A stretch of DNA of 35,869 bases. Source: Dehalococcoidia bacterium. GTDB taxonomy: Bacteria > Chloroflexota > Dehalococcoidia > SHYD01. The notes under the pieces are model-generated. The model searched no databases. It was not told the DNA's origin and worked only from the letters and a program-made list of their open reading frames with translations. Shown piece after piece: positions 24,783-33,415 of the stretch. The translations under genes and the position numbers were made by a program. The DNA lies in contig SHYD01000024.1 of the NCBI GenBank assembly GCA_009692945.1, forward strand, positions 1-35,869. Reading direction: 5' to 3'. Every line of letters begins with the position of its first letter. Positions within the stretch are counted from its first letter, which is position 1.

Positions 24783-25322
24783 TCACGGGGCGGTGCTGCC
24801 CATGAGCACCACCGGAATCGACACCGAGTTCTCCACCCGGCCGTCCCTTGGGCTGGTGCTGAATACCTCCAGTGTTCCACCCTGAGTGCCACCGGCGAGG
24901 GTGTAGGCGACTGAGGCGTTGAAGGTCCCCCATTCCGGCGCGCCGGCAGAAGCGGTGGCGAACCCGTTCCCAATAATCATTCCACGGGAGTTCCGAAGTT
25001 GAACCTGCACGTTGCCTTCAAACACTCGCGCTCTCCCTTCCACCCGCACCGGGCTCCTGACCTCTCCGCCCGGGCGCGGCAGCGATACCTCGATGGCGCC
25101 ACCCACAACGACAGTTGGGAGCGGCGTTGTCGATGGGGCCGGGGCCGGGCTCCCGCCGCCCGGGGCCGGTGTCACGGTCACCGGAACCGGGGGTTGCGGC
25201 AGCCCGCCCTGGGATGGGCCGCCACACCCCGTGGCCAACCAGCCCACGGCGAAAAGCGCTACCATGAGGCTCAGCCGGAACGCGCCGCTGTTCCAATTCG
25301 GGACGTTTACATGAAAGTTCAT
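24783..25322 (-). CDS. Lipoprotein with Gmad2-type immunoglobulin-like domain
   Basis: A 179-residue predicted lipoprotein. A hydrophobic signal ends in a lipobox LATGC with Cys33, followed by a Pro/Gly/Thr-rich linker (34-70). Then a beta domain reads EVSLPRPGGEVRSPVRVEGRARVFEGNVQVQL, with a later G-T-F-N-A-S-V-A-Y and FSTSPRDGRVENSVSIPVVL. This is the Gmad2 pattern seen in spore-germination and other surface proteins of Gram-positive and Chloroflexota bacteria. It probably binds carbohydrate or peptidoglycan-associated structures outside the membrane, though no ligand is known. Its ATG at 25322 lies inside the likely 5' end of rsmG on the other strand. It leads the minus-strand glycosyltransferase cluster. 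Confidence 0.75.
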   Translation of the reverse strand: MNFHVNVPNWNSGAFRLSLMVALFAVGWLATGCGGPSQGGLPQPPVPVTVTPAPGGGSPAPAPSTTPLPTVVVGGAIEVSLPRPGGEVRSPVRVEGRARVFEGNVQVQLRNSRGMIIGNGFATASAGAPEWGTFNASVAYTLAGGTQGGTLEVFSTSPRDGRVENSVSIPVVLMGSTAP

Positions 25323-26126
25323 CTATCTAATTATGCTAACGAGCAATCCCGGAAATCGTTGCCGCCGCCTTTATCGCCGGCCGGGGACGAGCCGGATTGG
25401 AAGGCTATCGAAGCCGAATTCATCGAAACGAACCTTCTCTTCAACCTCGACGTGGGCCCTCATCACTTGGAACGGTTTCGGACCTTCACCACACGGCTCC
25501 TCGAATGGAACCGCCGGGTCAACCTCACCGCGATCACGGACCCCCGCAGCATCTTCCTCCGGCATTTCGTGGACTCGCTCACCGCACTTCTTGCGCTGCC
25601 CCGTTCGGTGCCCGGCCAGTTCATTTCGTGTATCGACATCGGCACTGGCGCCGGGTTCCCGGGTGTGCCCCTGAAGATCATGCGGGACGACCTCGATATG
25701 ACGCTGTTGGACTCGGTGGGAAAGAAGACCGCCTTTCTTCGAGAACTCGTCCCGGCCCTCGATCTCGAACGCGTCGCGGTCGTAACCGGACGGTCCGAAG
25801 ACGTGGCCCGGTCCCCTGATCACCGGGAACAGTATCAGATCGTATTGAGCCGCGCGGTAGCCCCGCTACCCGCCCTGGTGGAGTACCTTCTGCCCTTTTG
25901 TGCGCTGGGCGGCGTGGCGATCGCGATGAAAAAGGGCGATATCGACGGCGAACTGGAGGCGGCGCGCCATGCCTGCCGGGTTCTCGGCGGGGGCGAGCCG
26001 AGCGTCATCCCCGTGACGGCGCCGGGCTTGGACGACGGGAGGGTCTTGGTTTGCATCCGAAAAGCCGGCCCAACCCCCGACAGCTATCCCCGACGCGCCG
26101 GAACTGCTGCAAAAAGCCCCCTATAG
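25311..26126 (+). CDS. rsmG: 16S rRNA (guanine(527)-N7)-methyltransferase
   Basis: RsmG (GidB) methylates G527 of 16S rRNA using SAM. The 271-residue frame has an unusually long N-terminal lead before the core LLEWNRRVNLTAITDP (63-78) and HFVDSL. SAM-binding motif I, DIGTGAGFPGVP (109-120), DSVGKKTAFL (134-143) and SRAVAPLP follow. ATG 25311 overlaps the divergent lipoprotein start by 12 bases. A TTG at 25359 would remove the overlap and keep the whole conserved core, so the start is uncertain. RsmG often lies near gidA/parAB; here it sits alone between two glycan clusters. Confidence 0.9.
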   Translation: MKVHLSNYANEQSRKSLPPPLSPAGDEPDWKAIEAEFIETNLLFNLDVGPHHLERFRTFTTRLLEWNRRVNLTAITDPRSIFLRHFVDSLTALLALPRSVPGQFISCIDIGTGAGFPGVPLKIMRDDLDMTLLDSVGKKTAFLRELVPALDLERVAVVTGRSEDVARSPDHREQYQIVLSRAVAPLPALVEYLLPFCALGGVAIAMKKGDIDGELEAARHACRVLGGGEPSVIPVTAPGLDDGRVLVCIRKAGPTPDSYPRRAGTAAKSPL

Positions 26127-26135
26127 CAGTTGGGT

Positions 26136-26141
26136 TATACT
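26136..26141 (+). promoter_or_regulatory. -10-like element before the polysaccharide locus
   Basis: TATACT matches the -10 consensus at 5 of 6 positions and lies 51 bases before the glycoside hydrolase ATG, in the only sizeable gap before the polysaccharide gene run. No -35 partner is evident. Confidence 0.3.
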
Positions 26142-26192
26142 CGACTCACCCGTAATGTTGCTGCTCGCCACCGTGATGTCTGACCTACTGCA

Positions 26193-27845
26193 ATGCCCAC
26201 ACGCTTATCCCTAGAGCGCTGCATCCGCTTGGCCGCTTCAGTGACCATCGCCGGCTCCCTTGCTGCCCTGTTGGCTTTGCCGGGGTCGGCCGCCGGCACG
26301 GCAGCGCCCGAAGTTGCGGCGCCCTCGATTCCTTTCACCGAAGTAAACCCCCTTGGCGCCAACTTCTTCCTGGACCGGGAAGTCGAGCCGTGGAAACGAG
26401 ACCTCACGGTCAGGATGGCCAAAGCTGCGGGCATCGGCTGGATGAAGCAGATGTTCCTGTGGGAGGAGATCGAACCCCGCAGGAATTACTTCATCGACGA
26501 CGAATTCAAGGTCAGCACCTGGAAGAAATACGATGAGATCGTCGACCTAGCCGAGAAGTACGGACTGAAAGTCATCGCTCGCATCGACCGGCCGCCGTCG
26601 TGGACCCGCCGGGACAACCGGTACCCGACCGCCCCCCCGGACAGTATCGAAGACTACGCAAACTTCGTGCAGACCGTGGTCTCCCGCTACAAGGGGCGGA
26701 TCAACTACTACCAAGTCTGGAACGAGCCCAACCTCTGGCCTGAATGGGGCGACCGCCCGGTGGACCCCGCGGGCTACGCAGCAATGCTCCGGTTGGCCTA
26801 CGTGAAGGCCAAGGCAGTCGACCCCGGCGTGGTTATTATCAGCGCCCCCCTGGGCCAAACCGTCGAAGACTCGCAGCGCAACCTGAGCGACCTCACCTTC
26901 CTGGAAGCACTCTACCGGGCTGGGGCGAAGGGCTACTTCGACATCCTCGCCGCCAACGGTTATGGGTTCGACGCGCCGCCCGACGAGTCGCCCGACCCTG
27001 GGCGGCTCAATTTTTCCAGGCTCAAACTCCTCCGAGCGATCATGGTCCGCAACGGCGATGAAGCAAAACCCATTTGGCTCAACGAGTTTGGCTGGAATGC
27101 ATCCCCATCCGGCTATCCTCCGCAGAAACTGGTCTGGGGCCATGTTTCGGAAGCTCAGCAGGCCCGGTACACCGTCGAAGCCGTGAAACTCGCCCGGAGT
27201 TGGGGGTGGGTGGGTGTGATGAACACCTGGTATTTCCGGCAGGTGGGCGATATCCCCGTGACCCGCTCCGACTACTTCTTCCGGATGGTGGACACCGACT
27301 TCACCCCCCGCCGCGTCTTCCACGAAGTCCAGGGGCTTGCGCTGGAACTGCAGGTCGCCGGTCCCGGGGTGTACCAGGCCACCAGCGCCGCGGTGTCGCC
27401 CGGCACGGGGTGGACCGAGCGGGTCGCCGCCGGCGGATCGCCGGGCCGCACGCTATCCGGACCGCGGCAAGACAGCCGCATCACCATCCGGCTCCGCGGG
27501 TCGGACCTCGCCATCACCGCCACCGGTGGTGCGGCGCCCGCAAGGGTTCGCGTGGTGGTGGATGGCGGCGGTCCCAGTCTGGCGACGCTGTTGCTGGGCG
27601 CCGTTACCGAGGTAACCCTCCCCCCAGCAACTTCAGGGCTCACCATGGTCCCCATCGTGTCAGGCCTCATCCCAGGCGTCCACACGGTTACCCTTGAGCA
27701 GGTATCCGGCGATCCGTGGTCGCTGACGACTTTCACGGTGGAATCGAAAGCCAGCCCCGTTCAGACGGTCGCGCTCGGAGGCTTGGCCGGGCTCGCCACC
27801 ATCGTCTTGGCCGCCTCGGTCATCAGGAGCAGGCGCCGCTCATGA
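26193..27845 (+). CDS. Exported, membrane-anchored glycoside hydrolase (GH39/GH5-like, clan A)
   Basis: A 550-residue protein. An N-terminal signal (SVTIAGSLAALLALPGSAAG, 16-35) leads to an (alpha/beta)8-type catalytic region (about 50-390). Acid/base Glu178 is in QVWNEPNLW and nucleophile Glu298 in WLNEFGW, the spacing and motifs of clan GH-A retaining enzymes. A beta-rich domain (about 395-515) follows, then a C-terminal membrane span (523-543) and a basic tail RSRRRS. It is thus likely displayed outside and held at the membrane. It opens a locus of glycosyltransferases and ligases, so it may trim or release the glycan made there. Substrate is unknown. Confidence 0.82.
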   Translation: MPTRLSLERCIRLAASVTIAGSLAALLALPGSAAGTAAPEVAAPSIPFTEVNPLGANFFLDREVEPWKRDLTVRMAKAAGIGWMKQMFLWEEIEPRRNYFIDDEFKVSTWKKYDEIVDLAEKYGLKVIARIDRPPSWTRRDNRYPTAPPDSIEDYANFVQTVVSRYKGRINYYQVWNEPNLWPEWGDRPVDPAGYAAMLRLAYVKAKAVDPGVVIISAPLGQTVEDSQRNLSDLTFLEALYRAGAKGYFDILAANGYGFDAPPDESPDPGRLNFSRLKLLRAIMVRNGDEAKPIWLNEFGWNASPSGYPPQKLVWGHVSEAQQARYTVEAVKLARSWGWVGVMNTWYFRQVGDIPVTRSDYFFRMVDTDFTPRRVFHEVQGLALELQVAGPGVYQATSAAVSPGTGWTERVAAGGSPGRTLSGPRQDSRITIRLRGSDLAITATGGAAPARVRVVVDGGGPSLATLLLGAVTEVTLPPATSGLTMVPIVSGLIPGVHTVTLEQVSGDPWSLTTFTVESKASPVQTVALGGLAGLATIVLAASVIRSRRRS

Positions 27846-27852
27846 CGGCCGG

Positions 27853-29511
27853 GTGAACCCATCCCGGGCGACCAGGTCCGCTGGACCCCGAGAAATGCTG
27901 CATCGTTTCCCGTGGTACGAACTGGCGGCGCTTACCGGCATTCTCGGCGTTTTTGGGCTGTTGGCGCTTCCGAACCTCGCGCTGACCGGGCTCTATTACG
28001 ACGAAGCAGCCGACGCCGTGCCCGCCATGCAACTCCTGTTAGGCCACACCGTTGAGACCGTTCGTGGCAGCGGCATCACGGTGCTCGGCCGCACCTTCCC
28101 GGTCATGGCCTTCGATTATGTGGGCCCGGTTCATACCTACGCCGCCGTCCCCTTTTTCGTCCTGTTCGGGGCCAATCCCACCGCGCTGCGACTGATGACA
28201 GTGGCGGGCGGAGCGGCGACGGTCATCCTGACGTATTACTGGGTCAGGGACCTCTCGTCCAGCAGGACGGCCGGATGGATCGCCGCGTTGCTGCTTGCCG
28301 TTCATCCATCCTTCGTCTATTACGTCCGGCAGGGCGTGCACGTCAGTTCGCTGCTGGCGCTGTGGATGGTAGCGGCGCTCTGGCTGCTGCTCCGGTGGCG
28401 CCGCGGCGGGGGCGCCTGGGCGCTGGTGACCGGCGTTTTCCTGTTGGGCGTGGGCGTTACCACCAAAGTGCTGTTCGCGTGGGTCATCGTCGCGCTCGCC
28501 GTGATCGGCGGGACGTCTGCCCTTGCGGCGTCGCTCTGGCCCAGTTCCCTCAAACCGGGCTGGCCGTCACGCCGAACCTTGACCGTCCTCGTTGCGGCCG
28601 CCGCTTTCATCGCAGGCTGCGCTCCCCTGGTGATCTACAACCTCCAAACCGGCGGGACGTTGGAAGCGTTGGCTCGCGGCGCCCTGGTCAGCCAGCATGG
28701 GGTCGACAACACCCGATACTTCGAGAACCTTCGCGCCCGGCTCGATTCATTCCGGTTGCTGCTCGACGGGGGCCACTTCTGGTTCCTCGGAGGGATCCAT
28801 GGCACCGTGCTGAACCCCCTCGCCCTCGTCGCCGCCCTGGTGGTGCTGGCGGCCAGCGCCTTTCGCCGAGTTGCCAGTGCCCGACAGAATGCGGCAGCGG
28901 GTTTCCTGGTTGCATTCATGGCGCTGGTGCTGCTCCAGAGCCCCTTAACCCTATCGGACATCTACCCCACCCACCTGTTCCTGCTGCTCCCGATAGTGGC
29001 CGCGGCTATTGCGATCGCGGCACAGGCCGCCGGAACGTTTTCGCCCTTGGCAGGGCGTTCAGCCATAGTGGCCGCACTGCTCCTGGCGACTGCCAACGCC
29101 GGCATCGACCTCCAATATCGTGCATCACTGGTGGCCTCAGGTGGGCTGGCCGGGCACTCGGACACAATCAACCGGCTCGCGTCCTACCTCGACGAACACG
29201 GGATCGCCCAACCCTACGCCCTGGACTGGGGAATGAAGTACAGCATCGAACTGCTCACCCAAGACAGGGTGAAACCGGTGGAGGTGTTCGGCTACTACCC
29301 GGACCCCGACCCGGGCTTCGGTGTCCGAATGGCGGCAGCCACGGCCGGCCCCGGAGCGACGTTGCTCTTCCACGAACCATCCCACACCGTGTACCATCGA
29401 TTCGATGCCCTGGGCCGGATCCTCCAGACATCCGGACAGGAATTGAAGCTCGTTCAAAGTTTCCGTCAGCGGGACGGCACTCCCATCTACCTGGTGTACG
29501 AGGTGCAATGA
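27853..29511 (+). CDS. Polytopic membrane glycosyltransferase, GT39/ArnT-PMT type
   Basis: About 552 residues from GTG 27853 (an ATG at 27895 is also possible). More than ten hydrophobic segments fill the first 420 residues. The first outside loop carries an acidic pair, LYYDEAADA (D50, E51), at the place where PMT/ArnT enzymes hold their catalytic Asp. Such enzymes move sugars from lipid-phosphate donors to proteins or lipids on the outer face of the membrane. A soluble C-terminal part (420-552) follows. The gene is seven bases after the hydrolase and overlaps the next start as ATGA, so it is part of one operon. Confidence 0.78.
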   Translation: MNPSRATRSAGPREMLHRFPWYELAALTGILGVFGLLALPNLALTGLYYDEAADAVPAMQLLLGHTVETVRGSGITVLGRTFPVMAFDYVGPVHTYAAVPFFVLFGANPTALRLMTVAGGAATVILTYYWVRDLSSSRTAGWIAALLLAVHPSFVYYVRQGVHVSSLLALWMVAALWLLLRWRRGGGAWALVTGVFLLGVGVTTKVLFAWVIVALAVIGGTSALAASLWPSSLKPGWPSRRTLTVLVAAAAFIAGCAPLVIYNLQTGGTLEALARGALVSQHGVDNTRYFENLRARLDSFRLLLDGGHFWFLGGIHGTVLNPLALVAALVVLAASAFRRVASARQNAAAGFLVAFMALVLLQSPLTLSDIYPTHLFLLLPIVAAAIAIAAQAAGTFSPLAGRSAIVAALLLATANAGIDLQYRASLVASGGLAGHSDTINRLASYLDEHGIAQPYALDWGMKYSIELLTQDRVKPVEVFGYYPDPDPGFGVRMAAATAGPGATLLFHEPSHTVYHRFDALGRILQTSGQELKLVQSFRQRDGTPIYLVYEVQ

Positions 29512-30965
29512 GCAGCGGCGCCCGGCGAGCTTCGTTGAACATCAACCCACCGGCACGCGCCGATGGGATCAGGGCCGACGCCCTGGCCTTAACGATGATG
29601 ACTGCCGCCCTGGCGGCCTACCACTGGGCGCCGAATATAGGGATAGCCGGTGTGGCCACGGTGGCGCTGCTGTTCCTCATCTGGCGGCGCCTGGACCTCG
29701 GGCTCACTCTGGTGTTGCTGTGTTCACCTTTCTTCCGCTTTCCAAAGATTCTGGACGCCGGCCTTGTGGGAACCCTCGCCGGGCGCAGCGCCGCCCTGGA
29801 GGTGAGCCTTGCCGAATACCTGCTCCTGCTGTGCGCCGGGGCGTGGCTGATTCGCCGGTGGCGGCGACCCGATGACGCCACCGCCGGGACAACCGTCCCT
29901 GCTCCCCTGGGGTGGATCGGCTGCCTCCCCCCGGCCGTACTCATCCTGGCCGCCGCCATCAGCCTGATCTTCACCGAGAACCGTTGGGTGGCGTTCCGGG
30001 AGTTCCGGCTCGTGGTGGTGGAGCCCGCTTTGTACTACCTCCTCTTGGTGCGGACGGTCCGGTCGCCCCAGGAGGTGATGCGATTGCTGGTAGCGCTGAC
30101 CGCGCTGGGCGCGGCGGTGGGAACCTACGCGCTGTACCACTATTTTTTCGTGGGGGTGGTGGAGCGGACCGGCGGCGTCGAGCGGATCCTGGCCGTCTAC
30201 CACTCCCCCAACGCCCTGGCGCTGTTCCTCGGCCGGGTGTTGCCGGTCGCCTTCGTCCTACTGTGGGCCACGCTGGCAGCCGGCGAGAAAGGGGGCCGGC
30301 GGCGATGGCTCACCAGGACACTGGCCGCCGCGGCCATCGCCGCCATGGCGGGGGCCTTTTACTTCACATACTCGAGGGGGGCGTTCCTCGGCATGGGCGC
30401 GGGAGTCCTGTTCGCACTGCTCTTCCTGAACCGCCGGGCGGGCCTGGCAGCGGCAGGACTGGGGGTCGCGGCTGTGATCGCGCTCCTGTTGGCCGTTCCC
30501 AGCGAGCGGTTGCTATCGGCCACCCCGGTGCTCCAGCGCACCTACGTGTGGGAGGCGGCGCTCCGAATGGCCTTCGACAACCCTATCACCGGGATCGGCA
30601 TGGACAACTTCCTTTACCGCTACCCGAGGTACATGCTGGCTCAGGCGGCGCTGGAGCCCAACATCTCCCATCCCCACAATCTGGTGCTCGACCACTGGCT
30701 GAGCCTCGGCGCCATCGGGGTGGGCGTCGGGGTGGGGCTGCAACTGGTGTTCTGGAGGTGGTTTGCAGCCGCCATCGCAGCCAAAGTTTTGTACGTTAGA
30801 ATTGCCGCCGTTGCTTTGGCAGCCGGTATGGTAGACTTCCTGGTGCATGGGCTCATTGACAATAGTTACTTCCTCATCGACTTGGCATTTCTTTTCTGGC
30901 TGAGTTTTGGTCTGATGGCGGTCCTTTCTCGCGTCCAAACACCGGTTTTCGAGGCGAAACCTTGA
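29508..30965 (+). CDS. O-antigen ligase / polymerase-like membrane protein (Wzy_C family), first copy
   Basis: 485 residues from ATG 29508, which overlaps the preceding stop (ATGA). About twelve hydrophobic spans are visible. The large outside loop before the last spans contains ITGIGMDNFLYRYPRY and SHPHNLVLDHWLSLG, the H-x-H-N signature of Wzy_C ligases and polymerases. The open frame continues far upstream, antisense-like in composition, but only the part from 29508 is membrane-protein-like. It would join sugar repeat units or attach a glycan to a lipid or protein. A second member lies at 31970-33415. Confidence 0.85.
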   Translation: MSSGARRASLNINPPARADGIRADALALTMMTAALAAYHWAPNIGIAGVATVALLFLIWRRLDLGLTLVLLCSPFFRFPKILDAGLVGTLAGRSAALEVSLAEYLLLLCAGAWLIRRWRRPDDATAGTTVPAPLGWIGCLPPAVLILAAAISLIFTENRWVAFREFRLVVVEPALYYLLLVRTVRSPQEVMRLLVALTALGAAVGTYALYHYFFVGVVERTGGVERILAVYHSPNALALFLGRVLPVAFVLLWATLAAGEKGGRRRWLTRTLAAAAIAAMAGAFYFTYSRGAFLGMGAGVLFALLFLNRRAGLAAAGLGVAAVIALLLAVPSERLLSATPVLQRTYVWEAALRMAFDNPITGIGMDNFLYRYPRYMLAQAALEPNISHPHNLVLDHWLSLGAIGVGVGVGLQLVFWRWFAAAIAAKVLYVRIAAVALAAGMVDFLVHGLIDNSYFLIDLAFLFWLSFGLMAVLSRVQTPVFEAKP

Positions 30966-31933
30966 GGGTAATCGTGGCAGGCGGCGCCGGGTTCATCGGG
31001 TCGCATTTGTGCGACGCCCTGCTCGCATTGGGGTACCACGTCACCGCGTTGGATAACTTCATCACCGGCTCTTCCAAAAACGTGGCGCACCACTCCTCGA
31101 ACCCCAACTTCCGCCTCATCGAACACGACGTGACCCAGCCCCTGCCCGACATTGAATGCGACGCCGTGTTCAACCTCGCCAGTCCGGCCAGTCCCGAAGG
31201 GTATGGCCGGTACCCGTTGGAGACGATGTACACCAATGCCTTCGGGACGCTGCACACCCTCGAACTGGCCCACCGGTACGGCAGCCGCTATCTCTTGACC
31301 TCGACCTCGGAGGTGTACGGCGACCCCTTGGTGCATCCTCAACCCGAAACGTACTGGGGCAACGTGAACCCGGTGGGACCGCGCTCCTGCTACGACGAGG
31401 GGAAGCGGTTCGCCGAGGCGCTGGTGTTCAATTTCGGCCAGCAGAAGGGATTGGACTACCGCATCGTCCGGATTTTCAACACCTACGGGCCCCGCAACCA
31501 CCCCGAGGATGGGCGTGTTATCCCCAATTTCCTGACTCAGGCCCTGGCGGGGAAGCCCATCACCGTCTACGGGGACGGCAGCCAGACCCGCAGCTTCTGC
31601 TTCGTGTCCGACCTGGTGGAAGGGCTTATACGGATGATGTTCACCGATGCCGCCTCCCACCAGGTGGTCAACCTTGGAAACCCCACCGAGTTCACCGTGT
31701 CGGATCTAGCGCTGCAAGTACAATCGATCACTGGCACCCGATCGCCCATCGAGCACCTGCCGGCCCGCCCCGAAGAGATCGCACAGCGGAAACCCGACAT
31801 CCAAAAGGCGTTGTCCCTGTTGAATTGGGCCCCCAACATCAACCTGGAAACCGGGTTGATGGAAACCGTAGCCTGGCTGAAGGCAACCCTCCAGGCCCCC
31901 TCACCAGCGCCTGCCCCCAATTCCGCCCGCTAG
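30962..31933 (+). CDS. uxs: UDP-glucuronate decarboxylase (UDP-xylose synthase)
   Basis: NAD-dependent short-chain dehydrogenase that converts UDP-glucuronate to UDP-xylose, or to its 4-keto-pentose intermediate. 323 residues. The Rossmann motif GGAGFIGSH is at 7-15. TSEVYGDPLVHPQ (115-127), YWGNVNP and RSCYDEGKR with catalytic Tyr144 and Lys148 form the UXS-specific block, and DGSQTRSF follows. The TTG start at 30962 overlaps the preceding stop as TTGA; no earlier start gives the conserved MRVIVAGGAGF. It presumably supplies pentose for the glycan made by neighbouring transferases. The UXS block makes dTDP-glucose dehydratase unlikely. Confidence 0.92.
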   Translation: MRVIVAGGAGFIGSHLCDALLALGYHVTALDNFITGSSKNVAHHSSNPNFRLIEHDVTQPLPDIECDAVFNLASPASPEGYGRYPLETMYTNAFGTLHTLELAHRYGSRYLLTSTSEVYGDPLVHPQPETYWGNVNPVGPRSCYDEGKRFAEALVFNFGQQKGLDYRIVRIFNTYGPRNHPEDGRVIPNFLTQALAGKPITVYGDGSQTRSFCFVSDLVEGLIRMMFTDAASHQVVNLGNPTEFTVSDLALQVQSITGTRSPIEHLPARPEEIAQRKPDIQKALSLLNWAPNINLETGLMETVAWLKATLQAPSPAPAPNSAR

Positions 31934-31969
31934 GATCGACCGACGAGCGCCTCGCTCCACCAGCGACTT

Positions 31970-33415
31970 ATGTCACGTTGGCTCCCCGGAGTAGCCGCAA
32001 CCGTCATGGGAGTCATGGCTGCCTCTCTCCCGACCGGCGGCGTCGCCGTCTTGGCCGGTGCGGGCGCCGTGGTTGGCATGGCCGTCGCGCCCGCTTACGC
32101 CCTGGCGGTCATCCCGTTCGCGGTGCCCTTCGGCGGCTTGATGGCGCTCCCATTGGGGGGTGGGATCGGAGCGACGGAAGTGGGAACTGTCCTGGCCGGC
32201 GCGGCATGGGTCGTGCATGGGGCCCGCCGGCACGAACTGATCATCCAGAGCCGGGCACTGGCCCTCTTCCTGGCCGTTTTCCTCAGCGTGGCGACGCTTT
32301 CCGCAGCGGGGGCGCCGGACCTCATCCTGGCAACCAAGGAATTGGCCAAATGGGCCGAATTTGGGCTGATGGCATTTGCCGCGCTCAGCCTGCTGTCCGC
32401 GGCTCGCCCAGCGTTCGTGATTGTGGGGGCATTGATGGTTGCTGGGACCGCCGAGGCCATGTACGGCGTGTACCAGGCCGTCGTTGGCTCAGGTCCAACC
32501 GGGTTCCTGCTTGGCGCGGGAACGCTCCGGGCCTTTGGCCACTTCGGGCAACCCAACCCCTATGCCGTGTACCTTTCTACCGTGCTGATCCTCGCCGCCG
32601 GGGTGCTGCTGGCATTCATCGTCTATGACCGGACCGGCCTCCGGAAACCGTTGATCTTGGCCCTCGCAGCGGCGGCGGCCTGCCTCTCCTATGCCGTCCT
32701 AGCCTCGTTTTCGCGCAGCGCCCTGATCTCTTTGATTGTGGCGTCGTGTGCGATGCTGGTGGCGCACAGCCGCCAGATGGTTGCCATCCTGGCGCTGTTG
32801 GCCGGGGGCGCGGCCCTCCTCGGCCTGCTGGGGGCGTTTGGGCTGCTGCCTCCGGTCGTGACCTCACGGTTTGCCGTCCTGCTGGACAACTTTTCGCTGT
32901 TCGACGCGCGTGATGTGACGCTGACGTCGGCCAACTTCGCATTGGTGCAGCGGATGGCGATCTGGCAGGCGGCGTGGGCCATGTTTCAGGACAACCCACT
33001 GCTCGGGGTGGGCATCGGCAACTTCGATCTCGCCTACCGGGACTACGCGCTGCACGGGTGGCCTCAGCTTCCCGGCCACGCGCACAACTACTATCTCAAC
33101 CTCTTGGCGGAGGGGGGAATCCTCCTGCTCGGGTCATATCTGGCGCTCCTGTCGAGTCTGTACTGGATCTCCGTCAGGAACGTCCTGCGCCTCAAACAAT
33201 CGTTCTCAAGTTTTCATGACCCGGCCGCCATCGCTCGTTACGGGCTGACGCTGGGTGGTGTCGGGCTGCTGGCATTGATCAGCGTCCATCACCTGTTTGA
33301 TAACCTCTATGTGCACGGGATGTTGGCCCAGGTGGGCCTCATCCTCGGCCTTTCGCTCGCCGCCGCCCGCATCCGGCCCGAACCCGCCGCCCGAACCACA
33401 CGACAATCAACGTGA
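31970..33415 (+). CDS. O-antigen ligase / polymerase-like membrane protein (Wzy_C family), second copy
   Basis: 481 residues, ATG 31970, 36 bases after the decarboxylase. About twelve hydrophobic spans are visible. The outside loop has LLGVGIGNFDLAYRDY and the H-x-H-N signature in GHAHNYYLNLLAEGG, parallel to the first copy but with only distant similarity elsewhere. Having two Wzy_C proteins in one locus suggests separate polymerase and ligase roles, or two acceptors. The stop overlaps the next GTG start (GTGA), indicating coupled translation. Confidence 0.85.
   Translation: MSRWLPGVAATVMGVMAASLPTGGVAVLAGAGAVVGMAVAPAYALAVIPFAVPFGGLMALPLGGGIGATEVGTVLAGAAWVVHGARRHELIIQSRALALFLAVFLSVATLSAAGAPDLILATKELAKWAEFGLMAFAALSLLSAARPAFVIVGALMVAGTAEAMYGVYQAVVGSGPTGFLLGAGTLRAFGHFGQPNPYAVYLSTVLILAAGVLLAFIVYDRTGLRKPLILALAAAAACLSYAVLASFSRSALISLIVASCAMLVAHSRQMVAILALLAGGAALLGLLGAFGLLPPVVTSRFAVLLDNFSLFDARDVTLTSANFALVQRMAIWQAAWAMFQDNPLLGVGIGNFDLAYRDYALHGWPQLPGHAHNYYLNLLAEGGILLLGSYLALLSSLYWISVRNVLRLKQSFSSFHDPAAIARYGLTLGGVGLLALISVHHLFDNLYVHGMLAQVGLILGLSLAAARIRPEPAARTTRQST

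Noticed and set aside
28275..30965. An 896-codon plus-strand frame
   Set aside because: Up to 29507 it is a frame-shifted shadow of the GT39-type gene with low-complexity composition. Only the part from 29508 is a membrane protein.
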